The position numbers and the translations under genes are program-made. A DNA stretch of 64,000 nt from IMG/VR virus record IMGVR_UViG_3300020411_004289, positions 1 through 64,000 of that record. One strand, 5' to 3'. Source of the DNA: a virus. Under the pieces are notes generated by a model. The model saw only the letters and a program-made list of their open reading frames with translations. It was not told where the DNA came from and did not search any database. Shown one piece after another: positions 1-9,334 of this stretch (its first letter is position 1; each line of letters starts with the position of its first letter).

Positions 1-1305
1 AACTGGATTGTTGACTCAAGTAATCAACGTAATGGCTGGAACTATGCTCGTGTGGTTCATTCTGGAGCTAATGATGATGGTGGAGCTCTAGTAACAAATT
101 ATGTCGAGTGGGTCAATGATAGTGATGGAACTGCCATGGCAATTGATACTGCTGGATTTGCCGCCACTTTTGCTGATGATGAATACTATCTTCAGAGTGG
201 GGTAAAATACTTTGCTAATGCACCTACCAGTTCATTTTCTTATCGGGTGACTTCAGGATACACAAATGTTTATTCTGATAGTTCATCAGCACTCTATCTG
301 GACAATCTATCTAATCTTAGTGTTACTAGAATGGAGGTTTCTGGGACAACTGTTACGGATGCCGGCGCAAATGCAGCAGCAATAGGGTTTCCTGCTTTAA
401 ACACTGTGGGAGGTCAAAATTCTCCTGTACATGTTACAGCTTCAATAGTGTTTACTCAAGCAAAATCACTTCCAGGGTCAGCCGGGAGCGGCGCGTATGG
501 TGTTACAGGAAGTGCCCATGCTTTACACCCCTTAGATGGAACTAAGAATTCTTCTACACTTAGCAAGCCTCCACTTTTGGTATTTAGTGCTTCATTGACA
601 AATACAAGTGCTCAAACTTCAAATGCAAATACTCAAGAAGTTTTTGCTCAGGAATATTATCGTCTAATGAGTGGATCTTTTGCTAATCAAAGTGCAACAG
701 GTTCTGCACACTGGGACTCTTCTAAATCTCTAGAGTCTGGCGGTGTAGGTTACAATACAGGACTTTTAACTTACAACTACGCAATCTATTCACCTAAATT
801 TTCCGGTATTCCAGCTGGGGGTGACTTTAGAAACTTATCTGAGGGTGGTACTTATACAACCCCCAAAGACAACCCGAACTACACATCACTTTCTAACAGT
901 GAAAGAGATTACTATAGAGCGTTCTTAAACAATACAACTTCTGATCAAGCTGATGTCTCGATAACATTGTACGGTGATGCGACCTTAGTTCCTAGATCAG
1001 GCGCCGGCGCTGGAACACCAGGCGCAAATAAAAATTTCTTTTTAGATGTTAAGATACCTGGTAAAACTGGGTGGATGGATTCTGCAAAAGCGGCATCAGG
1101 AGGAATAAGTGATGGTGACGGAGCATTAAGCGGGGACAGAGATTCGACAGTTGATGGTGCAGGTGCAACTAACACTGCGGACTTCCAAACAGCATTTATT
1201 GCCGGCACAGCATCGTCAGGCGGCCCTGAACACTTTATCATTAGAATTGTTGCTCATGAAAATTGGACTGGACACATTGACAGAATTGTAGTTTCATACG
1301 TCTAG
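1..1305 (+). CDS. Virion fibre/surface protein, 5'-truncated
   Basis: The reading frame is open from base 1, so the gene starts upstream of the window; at least 434 codons are visible. The protein is rich in Ser, Thr, Gly, Ala and Asn, has no membrane segment, and shows short beta-strand-like alternations typical of phage fibre or adhesin proteins. No enzymatic motif was recognised. It is followed after 69 bases by another fibre-like gene, so it probably belongs to the same structural group. The exact role (tail fibre, head decoration or baseplate appendage) cannot be told from the sequence. Confidence 0.7.
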   Translation, partial: NWIVDSSNQRNGWNYARVVHSGANDDGGALVTNYVEWVNDSDGTAMAIDTAGFAATFADDEYYLQSGVKYFANAPTSSFSYRVTSGYTNVYSDSSSALYLDNLSNLSVTRMEVSGTTVTDAGANAAAIGFPALNTVGGQNSPVHVTASIVFTQAKSLPGSAGSGAYGVTGSAHALHPLDGTKNSSTLSKPPLLVFSASLTNTSAQTSNANTQEVFAQEYYRLMSGSFANQSATGSAHWDSSKSLESGGVGYNTGLLTYNYAIYSPKFSGIPAGGDFRNLSEGGTYTTPKDNPNYTSLSNSERDYYRAFLNNTTSDQADVSITLYGDATLVPRSGAGAGTPGANKNFFLDVKIPGKTGWMDSAKAASGGISDGDGALSGDRDSTVDGAGATNTADFQTAFIAGTASSGGPEHFIIRIVAHENWTGHIDRIVVSYV

Positions 1306-1374
1306 TAATCCTAGTTAACTGGATAGTTATTTGTGTTGTTTTGACACTTTTAATCCGGATGAAGACTGGGAAAA

Positions 1375-3669
1375 ATGGCAGGTAAAACCAATTTAACATC
1401 TACGCTTTTTTCTCAAAAAAAGCTATTAGCTAAATCTAATACAGGTGTACATAGAGCTGATAATCAAGAACCTTTGCCGTCCGGGCTTCAGGTTGCAGCT
1501 CAAAGTACTTTTTCTCAAGATATTCCTGCATCTCCTTCAAAAACACTTTGGACTGTACAAGGGACTAATTCAACTGCAGAGTACGTCGAGTTCGTTCTTC
1601 AGCCCATTACCGGCTCCACTTATGACGCCAATAGTTTTGATCCGGATGCACAGGCTCAATCATCAGGACCGCATGCTTATAGATTGGTGATGACTGGTAA
1701 CTACGAGTCGCTTACAGACAATACAAAAGCCGGTGAGGGTTATTATAAAAACGATCAAATTCTTCACTGGACTTTAGGAGGTCTTCAGCTTCTTTCACCA
1801 GGATTTTCAAATGACGTGCCGAATCCTTATACAATTTCAGTATACTCAGGCCCGGATGACATTAATGATGAAATACCATTGTTAGATGAAACTGACTGGT
1901 ATGTTGACTATTTTAGTGGAATTTTATTCATTCAGGATTACGATTCTGGAAAAGTTCCTACTAGAGCAAAAGGTTTTATCTATACAGGAAAAATGCTCAA
2001 TGAAAGCCTCGCCGGAGCCGGAGGCGGAGGCGGCACCGGGACAGGCGTAGGATGGATCGCTTCTGGAAATAGCAGCATTTCAACGACAGGATCACTTTTA
2101 GTAGGTACAAATACTGCAACTCCGGCCAACGCAGACATTAGTTTTTCTTCTATTGGTGCAGCAGTCTTTAATGAACAGTCTAGAAATGCCGACTTTAGAG
2201 TTGAAGGCACCAGTAAGACTCATGCATTTTTTATAGATGCTAGCGAAAATCAAGTTTTAATTCTATCAGGTGGTGCAGCTTCATCTACAAATGAAGCAGT
2301 AGGCACTGACATTAATTTTTATGTTTCAGGGTCAGTAGGTGGAAAAGGAGGGACTTCTAGGTCCATTACGCTTTTTGGTGGGGACATTCACATATCAGGA
2401 AACCTTACAGTCGATGGCTCTTCCCCGGGAAGCGGCGGCGGAACTCCTGCCGGTAGTAATACACAAATACAATTTAATGACAACAGCACTTTTGGTGCCA
2501 GTTCAGCTTTTACTTTTACAGGAACTGAAGTGGCACTTAGTGCTGCTAGTCCCAAATATGTCTTGCAAAGAAGTAGCAATGATCAAGAAAGCTCACTAGA
2601 ATTTAAGGGTGCAGCAGGAGTTCCAGGAGCTTCTATTTCACATAATATTGTTGGTAATGACCTAGTGCTTAAGACGTTTGGGAATGGCGGTGGTGGCCTT
2701 GAGGAAATGTTAAGATTAGGCGGTTTTTCTTCTGGCGATAATCGTATAGTCACAGTCTTATCAGGGTCCGGAGTTGCTGCTAGTGATATGCAACCTAGCA
2801 AAGCAACTGATATTGCATTCTTTGTATCAGGTGCAATAGGCTCTAAAGATACTACTAATCCTGGCGCTTCTGTTTTTGGCGGGGACGTTGTAATTTCTGG
2901 AACTTTACACGGTGGTTCTCCACTTAGGGTTGATGGAGGCATGGCAATAACAGGTACTATGGAGCTTAAACCTTCATCGGGTGGAGTTGCTATAGTAAGA
3001 AATCCAAGAGGGCCTGTTAAGTTATTTGCTAGTAGCGCTTTAAAATTAGGAGCGCAGACCGGACTAATTGATCTTATAGATTTGAATGATGGAGCTGCCG
3101 GCGCGCTTTGGCTCACCGGAAGTGGAGGGCTTTCAAATAGATCGATATCTTTAAATACACCAGGCACACTTTTTCTAACAGGTGCCTTAGGTGGAATTCA
3201 TACGAAAGGTGTGATTACATCTCATGATGGAATTAGCGGATCACTAACACAGCTAGCAGATGGCTCATCTTATCTTAAAGCGGGTGCAAATGTATCGATA
3301 ACTTCATCTTCCAATGGTGCCATAACAATAGAGTCATCCGCCGGCGGGGCGGGATTTATAGGAGGCGACGGTGCCAACAACCAGATGATCACCGCAGATG
3401 GTTCTGGGAACATCGTTGCTGAAACCAATATCACCTTTAATGGAAGTCAATTGGAGGTCACAGGGAACATTCTGCCTGGCTCTGATCGTATTTATAACCT
3501 AGGGTCTGAAGATGCGCGGTTCGCAAACATCTATACCGGTGACCTTCACTTAAAAAATGAGAGGGGCCACTGGCAGATCGTAGAGGAAAAAGATTGCCTC
3601 ACAGTGATTAATAGGCTTACCGGGAAAAAATATAAGATGGTTTTAGAGCCTTATGAAGAGCCTACTTAG
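1375..3669 (+). CDS. Modular tail-fibre-like protein with C-terminal IYTGDL module
   Basis: A 764-residue Gly/Ser-rich protein. Its N-terminal third has a more globular composition (WTVQGTNSTAEYVEFVLQP, ETDWYVDYFSGILF). A Gly-rich linker near residues 214-225 leads into repeated modules: LILSGGAA followed by FYVSGSVG and FGGDIHISG, then AGSNTQIQFNDNSTFG, then a second VSGAIG...FGGDVVISGTL copy. The C-terminus carries a module (about residues 705-764) with RIYNLGSEDARFANIYTGDL, a conserved RG-W and GKKYKMVL. The same C-terminal module ends the 1110-residue protein downstream. From this composition it is inferred to be a trimeric fibre or virion appendage. The ATG is chosen because it follows the only weak purine-rich stretch (GGGAAAA). 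Confidence 0.7.
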   Translation: MAGKTNLTSTLFSQKKLLAKSNTGVHRADNQEPLPSGLQVAAQSTFSQDIPASPSKTLWTVQGTNSTAEYVEFVLQPITGSTYDANSFDPDAQAQSSGPHAYRLVMTGNYESLTDNTKAGEGYYKNDQILHWTLGGLQLLSPGFSNDVPNPYTISVYSGPDDINDEIPLLDETDWYVDYFSGILFIQDYDSGKVPTRAKGFIYTGKMLNESLAGAGGGGGTGTGVGWIASGNSSISTTGSLLVGTNTATPANADISFSSIGAAVFNEQSRNADFRVEGTSKTHAFFIDASENQVLILSGGAASSTNEAVGTDINFYVSGSVGGKGGTSRSITLFGGDIHISGNLTVDGSSPGSGGGTPAGSNTQIQFNDNSTFGASSAFTFTGTEVALSAASPKYVLQRSSNDQESSLEFKGAAGVPGASISHNIVGNDLVLKTFGNGGGGLEEMLRLGGFSSGDNRIVTVLSGSGVAASDMQPSKATDIAFFVSGAIGSKDTTNPGASVFGGDVVISGTLHGGSPLRVDGGMAITGTMELKPSSGGVAIVRNPRGPVKLFASSALKLGAQTGLIDLIDLNDGAAGALWLTGSGGLSNRSISLNTPGTLFLTGALGGIHTKGVITSHDGISGSLTQLADGSSYLKAGANVSITSSSNGAITIESSAGGAGFIGGDGANNQMITADGSGNIVAETNITFNGSQLEVTGNILPGSDRIYNLGSEDARFANIYTGDLHLKNERGHWQIVEEKDCLTVINRLTGKKYKMVLEPYEEPT

Positions 3670-3693
3670 ATGTGAGATAGGGAAATTACTTCT

Positions 3694-3936
3694 ATGAGTA
3701 AAAAAAGCAATAAAGCACAATCAGATTATATTACAAACGACATATCTGTTGCTGCGTTTTTGATGATGAAAGGATTAACCTTGACGAAGGCTTCTAGTGC
3801 TGGAGGCCGTTATGAGTTTATTTTTGATGACCCACAAAATGAAGCTTTGAACCTAGTGTTAAGTTTTCCCGGGACGCCTTTTGGTCAATATGATTCTTAC
3901 CTAAGAATGCTTAGAGGCCTGGTGAAAAATAAATAA
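3694..3936 (+). CDS. Small DUF5659-like protein
   Basis: An 80-residue soluble protein. The centre (ISVAAFLMMKGLTL, then GGRYEFIFDD) resembles the short DUF5659 domain seen in many phages, in which a helix is followed by a beta hairpin and a DP motif. The C-terminus has a helical YDSYLRMLRGLVKNK stretch. Function is unknown. It sits 24 bases after a fibre gene and is followed by a 202-base gap, so it is probably the last gene of that transcript. The match is by eye and modest. Confidence 0.6.
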   Translation: MSKKSNKAQSDYITNDISVAAFLMMKGLTLTKASSAGGRYEFIFDDPQNEALNLVLSFPGTPFGQYDSYLRMLRGLVKNK

Positions 3937-4138
3937 GACAAAAATATCTTAAAAATATTTTTTAAAAACATATTTACATGTGTTCGTTTTTGTGGTTTGC
4001 TCTACCATATCTCCTAGTAATACTGAGCATTCACATCGTTAAATTTCGTTTAGTTGTTTAAGTTCGGCAATTTGTTTGTTGGCAGAATATCTGCTTTAAC
4101 AATTAACTTTGTCATATGACAAAAAGGAAAATTTAACA
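3937..4138 (+). other. Intergenic gap with AT hairpin and RBS-proximal palindrome
   Basis: A 202-base AT-rich non-coding stretch. It begins with a weak AT-only hairpin (AAAAATAT at 3940-3947 with ATATTTTT at 3955-3962, 7-base loop) and ends with a perfect 16-bp palindrome touching the Shine-Dalgarno of the next gene. No convincing sigma70 -35/-10 pair or T4-type late promoter was seen. It probably holds the control region of the long repetitive gene that follows. Confidence 0.4.
4108..4123. promoter_or_regulatory. 16-bp perfect palindrome before the RBS
   Basis: TTTGTCATATGACAAA is a perfect palindrome ending two bases before AGGAAA, the ribosome-binding site for the ATG at 4139. Its GTCATATGAC core recurs at 7487-7496, just after the same gene. 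It could be a dimeric protein's operator or, as RNA, a 6-bp stem with an AUAU loop that affects ribosome access. No binding protein is known. Confidence 0.4.
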
Positions 4139-7100
4139 ATGGGATTAAAACTTAATCATATTTCTGCGTCTAACTACGTGAAAGGCGCGCAGTCCAGAAA
4201 CATGATCGGTGTCTCGGGATCCATGATATGGAACCCATCTAAGGCCGCGACGCCAACCGTTCCGGCGACATTGATCTCAGGCCATCCGGATGCTGCGTAT
4301 ATCTTTAGTGGTTCTGTGGGTGGAACAGACAAGGCTGTCTTCTTAGGAGACGTCACAGTTTCTGGTACACTTAAGACAGGTGCAGGTGGTTCATTTGTAA
4401 ATACTAACGGTACCGGTGGTAACAAGTACATGACCTTCTGGGTTGATGATGATACTGTTGCCGGTAATGCAAAATTTACTTTTGATGGATCGCATGCGAC
4501 ACTATCTAAAGACTCGATGCTAAAATTCACAGATGGTAACTCGTATATCTACAGTAATGCATCTGGATCTATGCAGGTATTTTCATCTGCCTCGATGTAT
4601 GTTTCTTCTTCAATCACTCTTAACTTGCAGAGTGGAAGAAATGCTTTCCTAACAGGTAAGACAGGAAATGTATCGCTATGCGCAGGGTCAGATCAGATTT
4701 ACTTGTGTGGTGCAGACACAAATGCAATCTTTACTGCGATGTCGATGAATCATCCGCAATTAGGTGCTAATACAAACGGTGTAATGATTTCAGACCATAC
4801 GGTCGCAAATGACTTCTTTGCAATTTATGTAGATGACAATAATGATGGTGCAGCATATATTGTTACTCAAGATAGCACAGCAGCAAATGGTCACTTGACA
4901 ATTTCTCCGGACGGTACCTTAAATCTAGAAGTTGACAATGCGGCAAACAAAATCGCCATATCCTCAGCCGGATCTGGAGATGATGCAGTTAAAATCGAGG
5001 CTACTGGTGGTGGTATTGATGCAGATGCAGCAGGTCACATCAAACTATTGGGTGGTGATGATTGTGAGTTCTTGACAGCTGATACTAAAACTCTTTACCT
5101 AGGTGAGGGTACGAACAATGCAGCGCACACTCATATTAGTATTAAGCATGATGCCTCAACGGCGGCAAATGAGAAGATTGCAATTCTAAACCAGACAGGA
5201 ACACAGGGTGATGCAATATTGCTCAAAGCAGCAGCCGGTGGTATTTGGATCGACGCTGATGTCGCCAATGCGGATGCAATCAATGTTGACTCTGCTGGTG
5301 GAATGCAGTTCGATGCAGCTGCTGGAATCAGTATTGATGGAGCAACGTCCTCGAACTTTACCGTTACCGGTACCGGTCAGGACTTAACTTTGTCTGTTGC
5401 TGGCGGAGGTGCTCAGGTTCTAGAATTAGCTTCTGCTGGTACTGCGGCTGATGCAGTTCACATTGTTGCTTCTGCTGGTGGTGTTGATATTGATGCCGCT
5501 GGTCTAGTGGCAGTTGATGCAAGTGGAGCGATATCGCTTGATTCAGCAAGTGATTCTAACTTTACTGTAGTCAATCACAATCTTTCTCTTCTTGCTTCCG
5601 GAAACGATTCGAATCAATCCAGAGTTGTCATATCTGGTTCTCATGGGGCTGATTCTCTCTTAGTTCAGTCTGATGCAACTTTTAGTAGCGATGTTGTAAT
5701 TACCGGTGACTTAGATGTCAACGGAACTGTTACGACTATTGATACGACAAACTTGGAAGTCAAGGATCGTTTGATTGGTATCAACTATGATGGAGGATCT
5801 GCTCAAGCTCTTGCAGATGCAGGTCTTATTATCGGAAACAGCGGAGGAAATCAAAAGGCCTTCTTCTGGGATAATACCGAGAGTGAGTTTGCTGTGGTTG
5901 ATACTACCAGTACTACCACATCGACTGTGGTTGCTACAACATCATATGCTGACTTCCGTGCGGGAACGATTTCAGGCTCCAATGTTTCAATCTCAGGATT
6001 GACACAACATCATGTCGTCCATGGTGGCGCTGGTGGTGCTCTAGAGGGTTCTGCTGACTTCACTTATGATGGTTCTACACTGACTGTTGGTGCCAGTGCG
6101 GCTCAAGCTGTGGATATGAATGCATCGACATTTGATATCGACGCAACCGGTCTAATATCACTAACCTCGTCAGGTGGTGGTGTTGATATTGATGCTAACG
6201 GAACAACATCAATTGATGGTGCTTCAGGAATTAATATCGGTACCGCAGCTAATGTTCTTGTTGACCTTAATGCTAGTAGACTAGATATTGATACAACTGG
6301 TGCTATTGAAATGGATGCCTCCAGTGGCGGCTGCTCGATTGATGTTGTATCCGATTCAAACTTTACAGTTACGTCTTCTGGAGCAGATCTAGATCTTGCT
6401 GTTGCAGGTGGTGGTGCACAGGAACTTAGGCTGTCATCAGCGGGTACTGGTGGAAGTGCTATCCATCTAAACTCTTCAGCAGGTGGTTTGAATATTGACG
6501 TAGCGGATGCTATGGATGTTGATGTCACTGGTGCGTATACACTAGATGCAGCCGGTGTTTCTATTGACGCGACTGCTGCTTCTAATGTTACAGCAACCGG
6601 TGCAACGCTTGTACTTTCCACAGTTACATCAGGTGAACTTGATATTACAGCAGCAGGTCTGCTTGATATTAATGCTGCTGCTAACATGGATATTGATGTC
6701 ACTGGTACTTATGACATGCTGGCTTCAAGCACCTTCTCAATTGATGGTACTGGAGCTTCTAATGTCACAGCTACTTCCGGTAAGCTGACACTTAGTACTG
6801 CAACATCTGGTGAAATACATGTCAGTTCTGCTGGGTTGGTTAATATCGATGCAGCTGCTAACATGGATGTTGATGTGACAGGCAATTACACGCTGGATGC
6901 AACAGGAACTTACTCTGTTGATGCTGTTGGAGCTTCAAACATTACAATCGACAGTGGTGCGCTTACCTTGGGTACCACCACTTCTGGTGATGTTGAAGTT
7001 GTCGCGGCCGGTGGTGATATTGTGATGGGCGCTGTTGCCGGTACCAACGAGCTAGCTTTTGCTCTAGGTGGATCAGGAGTCGTTGACATTGAGGCTAAGG

Positions 7101-7471
7101 TTTCTAATGAAAGCTTGCGCTTAAGAGTTAACGATGGTGGATCTGCTAGAACGGCTATCGAAATTGATGGTGACTCGTCTGTTGGCAGTAACTTGGATAT
7201 TATTCTAGGGCACACCGGTATGGGAGCAGGCACGGTCGCCATGGTTCCAGCGGTGGATAATGTCATGGACTTAGGTGGAGAATCTAATAGATTCCGCAAC
7301 ATCTACACCGGTGACCTTAACTTGCGAAATGATCGTGGAAACTGGACCCTCATAGAGGAAGCCGGCTTCATCTCATTCCGCAACAATGATTCCGGTAAAC
7401 GCTACAAGATGCTTATGGAAGAAATTACTGGAGACGGTAGTTACGGTCCAGGCAACGATGGTGTGATGTAA
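4139..7471 (+). CDS. Long repetitive fibre/virion surface protein with C-terminal IYTGDL module
   Basis: A protein of 1110 residues starting MGLKLNHISASNYV. The ATG at 4139 is chosen over an in-frame TTG ten codons upstream because AGGAAA lies just before it and the TTG lies inside a palindrome. It is rich in Ala, Gly, Asp, Ser and Thr. The body consists of degenerate repeats with patterns such as GGGVDIDA, SNFTVT and AAGLVDIDA, and near the end three tandem units of about 58 residues. The C-terminus repeats the RFRNIYTGDLNLRNDRG...GKRYKML module of the 764-residue protein. Repeats of this type usually form elongated beta-rich rods. Codons look more GC-rich than those of the neighbouring glycan genes, which may reflect high expression. 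A major fibre or decoration role is inferred. Confidence 0.72.
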   Translation: MGLKLNHISASNYVKGAQSRNMIGVSGSMIWNPSKAATPTVPATLISGHPDAAYIFSGSVGGTDKAVFLGDVTVSGTLKTGAGGSFVNTNGTGGNKYMTFWVDDDTVAGNAKFTFDGSHATLSKDSMLKFTDGNSYIYSNASGSMQVFSSASMYVSSSITLNLQSGRNAFLTGKTGNVSLCAGSDQIYLCGADTNAIFTAMSMNHPQLGANTNGVMISDHTVANDFFAIYVDDNNDGAAYIVTQDSTAANGHLTISPDGTLNLEVDNAANKIAISSAGSGDDAVKIEATGGGIDADAAGHIKLLGGDDCEFLTADTKTLYLGEGTNNAAHTHISIKHDASTAANEKIAILNQTGTQGDAILLKAAAGGIWIDADVANADAINVDSAGGMQFDAAAGISIDGATSSNFTVTGTGQDLTLSVAGGGAQVLELASAGTAADAVHIVASAGGVDIDAAGLVAVDASGAISLDSASDSNFTVVNHNLSLLASGNDSNQSRVVISGSHGADSLLVQSDATFSSDVVITGDLDVNGTVTTIDTTNLEVKDRLIGINYDGGSAQALADAGLIIGNSGGNQKAFFWDNTESEFAVVDTTSTTTSTVVATTSYADFRAGTISGSNVSISGLTQHHVVHGGAGGALEGSADFTYDGSTLTVGASAAQAVDMNASTFDIDATGLISLTSSGGGVDIDANGTTSIDGASGINIGTAANVLVDLNASRLDIDTTGAIEMDASSGGCSIDVVSDSNFTVTSSGADLDLAVAGGGAQELRLSSAGTGGSAIHLNSSAGGLNIDVADAMDVDVTGAYTLDAAGVSIDATAASNVTATGATLVLSTVTSGELDITAAGLLDINAAANMDIDVTGTYDMLASSTFSIDGTGASNVTATSGKLTLSTATSGEIHVSSAGLVNIDAAANMDVDVTGNYTLDATGTYSVDAVGASNITIDSGALTLGTTTSGDVEVVAAGGDIVMGAVAGTNELAFALGGSGVVDIEAKVSNESLRLRVNDGGSARTAIEIDGDSSVGSNLDIILGHTGMGAGTVAMVPAVDNVMDLGGESNRFRNIYTGDLNLRNDRGNWTLIEEAGFISFRNNDSGKRYKMLMEEITGDGSYGPGNDGVM
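6503..7018 (+). repeat. Three tandem ~174-177-bp coding repeats
   Basis: Within the long fibre gene, three consecutive units share the pattern A-x-A/N-M-D-V/I-D-V-T-G, then Y, then (S)-ID/VD, then ASN-T/I-T, then L-LST/GT-T-SG, then an AG or AGG turn. The aligned Met codons start at 6512, 6686 and 6863, giving periods of 174 and 177 bases (58 and 59 codons). The DNA is diverged but clearly related, which suggests old internal duplication. Confidence 0.7.
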
Positions 7472-7509
7472 GCCTAAAAAAGAAAAGTCATATGACTTCG
7501 GTCTAGGCT
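7471..7509 (+). promoter_or_regulatory. Nested stem-loop after the repetitive fibre gene
   Basis: AGCCTA at 7471-7476 pairs with TAGGCT at 7504-7509. The enclosed segment contains the 14-bp palindrome AAGTCATATGACTT at 7485-7498. The structure begins on the last base of the stop codon and lies just before the terminator. It may stabilise the mRNA end or bind the same factor as the 4108-4123 palindrome. Confidence 0.35.
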
Positions 7510-7517
7510 AATTCTTG

Positions 7518-7550
7518 GGGGTGGGACTTCGGTCCCACCCCTTTTTTTTT
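7518..7550 (+). terminator. Rho-independent terminator
   Basis: A 10-bp GC-rich stem (GGGGTGGGAC at 7518-7527 with GTCCCACCCC at 7532-7541) closed by a TTCG tetraloop and followed by nine T residues. This is a textbook intrinsic terminator and ends the transcript of the repetitive fibre gene. Confidence 0.95.
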
Positions 7551-7582
7551 GTATATTTAGAGTAAACATCGGGAGAATAAAA

Positions 7583-9334
7583 ATGCCACTAATTGGTGAT
7601 CTTTCTGGATCTTTAGGAAAAAATAGTTTAATTGGTGTAACCGGGTCGATTGATATATCATATGACGGAGAAGGGACTGAGGATGGCTGGATCCAGTTTC
7701 AAGAGATGACAGGCGATCCTTCTACTCCTGCAGCAAATCATGGTAAAATATATGCAAAAGATACGGGAGGCGTCACAATCCCTTATTTTATTGATGCTTC
7801 CGGTACAGTAACTAGTCTTTTAAGTGGTGGTAGCGGAGGATCCGGGTCACCGGCAGGATCAGACACGCAGTTGCAATTTAATGATGGAGGAAGCTTTGGG
7901 GCTAGTGCCAATCTTACCTGGGATGATACAGAACTCAAGATATCCGGGACAGGCACTAATACGCTTCTAAACCTGCAAACAACAGAAGATAGCTCAACGG
8001 CTAGCCCTGTGCTTGAGTTAACAAGAGTAAGTTCATCTCCTGCAGATGCAGATTACCTAGGTCAAGTAAAGTTTGTTGGAAGGCATGACGGGAACGGTGC
8101 AACAACCTATGCAAAGATAACTGGGAAAATAGATGATGCATCTGATAGTTCTGAAGATGGCATTCTTGAGTTTGCGAACATCAAAAATGGATCGCAAACT
8201 GTGACCGCACGGCTACGATCAGATTCATTACAACTACTAAACAGCACTAATCTATCTGTTGATGGAACAGCTGAGATAAGCCAGTATCTTTACCACAAAG
8301 ATGACAATGACACATATGTTAAATTTGAGGATGATGTAATTACTCTAACAGCAGGGACCGCAGCCTCTATTCAACTAAGAGAATCTTCTTATGATCATAT
8401 CATGATTAATAGCTCCATGAATGACGTAGACACATACATTTACGGTCAAAACATGAATCGCACTTTGTTTAAAGGTATAGCTCAACAAAATAATGAGCAG
8501 GTTTTGATTCTTTCCGGAGGGGCAGCCGGGTCAATTAATACTGCTTCCGGAGACGACGTGGCCTTTTTTGTTTCTGGGTCTGTAGGTGTAAAAGATTCAG
8601 GTACCAAAGGTGCGTCTGTTTTTGGTGGCGACCTCATAACTAGCGGAACTAGTTGGCACATGAATAATTTAGTCGTAGAAGATATTGATGCCAACGAGCA
8701 AGGAATAATAACAATCGGTGATACAACTGCCTCTGCTTATACAACTATTACCACTAGTCAATATGGAAGAGTTACCGTCCAGTCTAGAAGAAACGGAAGG
8801 GATGGAGAGATATGGCTAGATTCATCGGACGATATCATCTTGGATGTCGAAAGTGGGGGCACTCTAGAAATGAGAGAAGCCAGTGTATCATTACTTAAAA
8901 TAACACCAAACTCAAGCAATATTGATATTCAACCGCAAGTTGCGAACAAAGACATAAGAATAGCATCTCAAAGTGGAAATACTTTACTGACAGCAGACTC
9001 ATCTGATGAAGCTATCAAAATAGATAGAAAACTAGGGTTGGGAATGACTACTCTGATGTCGACAGGTACTCTGAGCGCTGATCATCCCGTTGTCATGATA
9101 GCAAATGCTGGTTCGTCTGATGTCACCGGCACATTGTCAGACCCAACTTTTTCAGGTCAAATGAAAGTAGTAGTAGGAATGAAAATGAGTTCAGGTGAGT
9201 GTATTTTATCATACAAAAATCCTGCCGGTACCACCACCAACAAAACATTGATCAATGGTGTTGGAGTACTTTTGTGCGGATTTGAAATGACACCCGGTTC
9301 TTATCGTTGGTTTACTGTGGGTGACGTCACATAA
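7583..9334 (+). CDS. Modular tail-fibre-like protein
   Basis: A 583-residue Gly/Ser-rich virion protein behind a GGGAG ribosome-binding site. It shares modules with the 764-residue protein upstream: GSDTQLQFNDGGSFGAS near residues 91-107 and QVLILSGGAAGSI...VAFFVSGSVG...FGGDLITSG near residues 307-355. It lacks the IYTGDL C-terminal module; its own C-terminus (CGFEMTPGSYRWFTVGDVT) looks like a compact beta domain. It starts 33 bases after a strong terminator, so it needs its own promoter or read-through, although no clear promoter was found. A fibre role is inferred from modularity and context. Confidence 0.68.
   Translation: MPLIGDLSGSLGKNSLIGVTGSIDISYDGEGTEDGWIQFQEMTGDPSTPAANHGKIYAKDTGGVTIPYFIDASGTVTSLLSGGSGGSGSPAGSDTQLQFNDGGSFGASANLTWDDTELKISGTGTNTLLNLQTTEDSSTASPVLELTRVSSSPADADYLGQVKFVGRHDGNGATTYAKITGKIDDASDSSEDGILEFANIKNGSQTVTARLRSDSLQLLNSTNLSVDGTAEISQYLYHKDDNDTYVKFEDDVITLTAGTAASIQLRESSYDHIMINSSMNDVDTYIYGQNMNRTLFKGIAQQNNEQVLILSGGAAGSINTASGDDVAFFVSGSVGVKDSGTKGASVFGGDLITSGTSWHMNNLVVEDIDANEQGIITIGDTTASAYTTITTSQYGRVTVQSRRNGRDGEIWLDSSDDIILDVESGGTLEMREASVSLLKITPNSSNIDIQPQVANKDIRIASQSGNTLLTADSSDEAIKIDRKLGLGMTTLMSTGTLSADHPVVMIANAGSSDVTGTLSDPTFSGQMKVVVGMKMSSGECILSYKNPAGTTTNKTLINGVGVLLCGFEMTPGSYRWFTVGDVT

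Noticed and set aside
1341-1369. Perfect TTGACA as a -35 element before the gene at 1375
   Set aside because: No -10-like hexamer lies 16-18 bases downstream (GACTGG is found there), and the next gene begins too close.
2583-3167. 194-codon open frame on the minus strand
   Set aside because: It is antisense to the Gly/Ser-rich fibre gene, giving a Pro/Ser-rich shadow product.
3940-3962. Hairpin after the DUF5659-like gene as an intrinsic terminator
   Set aside because: The stem is AT only and the U tract after it is short; it may pause transcription but does not meet the usual stability.
6103-6702. 199-codon open frame on the minus strand
   Set aside because: It lies fully inside the repetitive fibre gene; its Ser/Ala/Pro-rich product is an antisense echo of GAT/GCT-rich repeats and has no ribosome-binding site or family signature.
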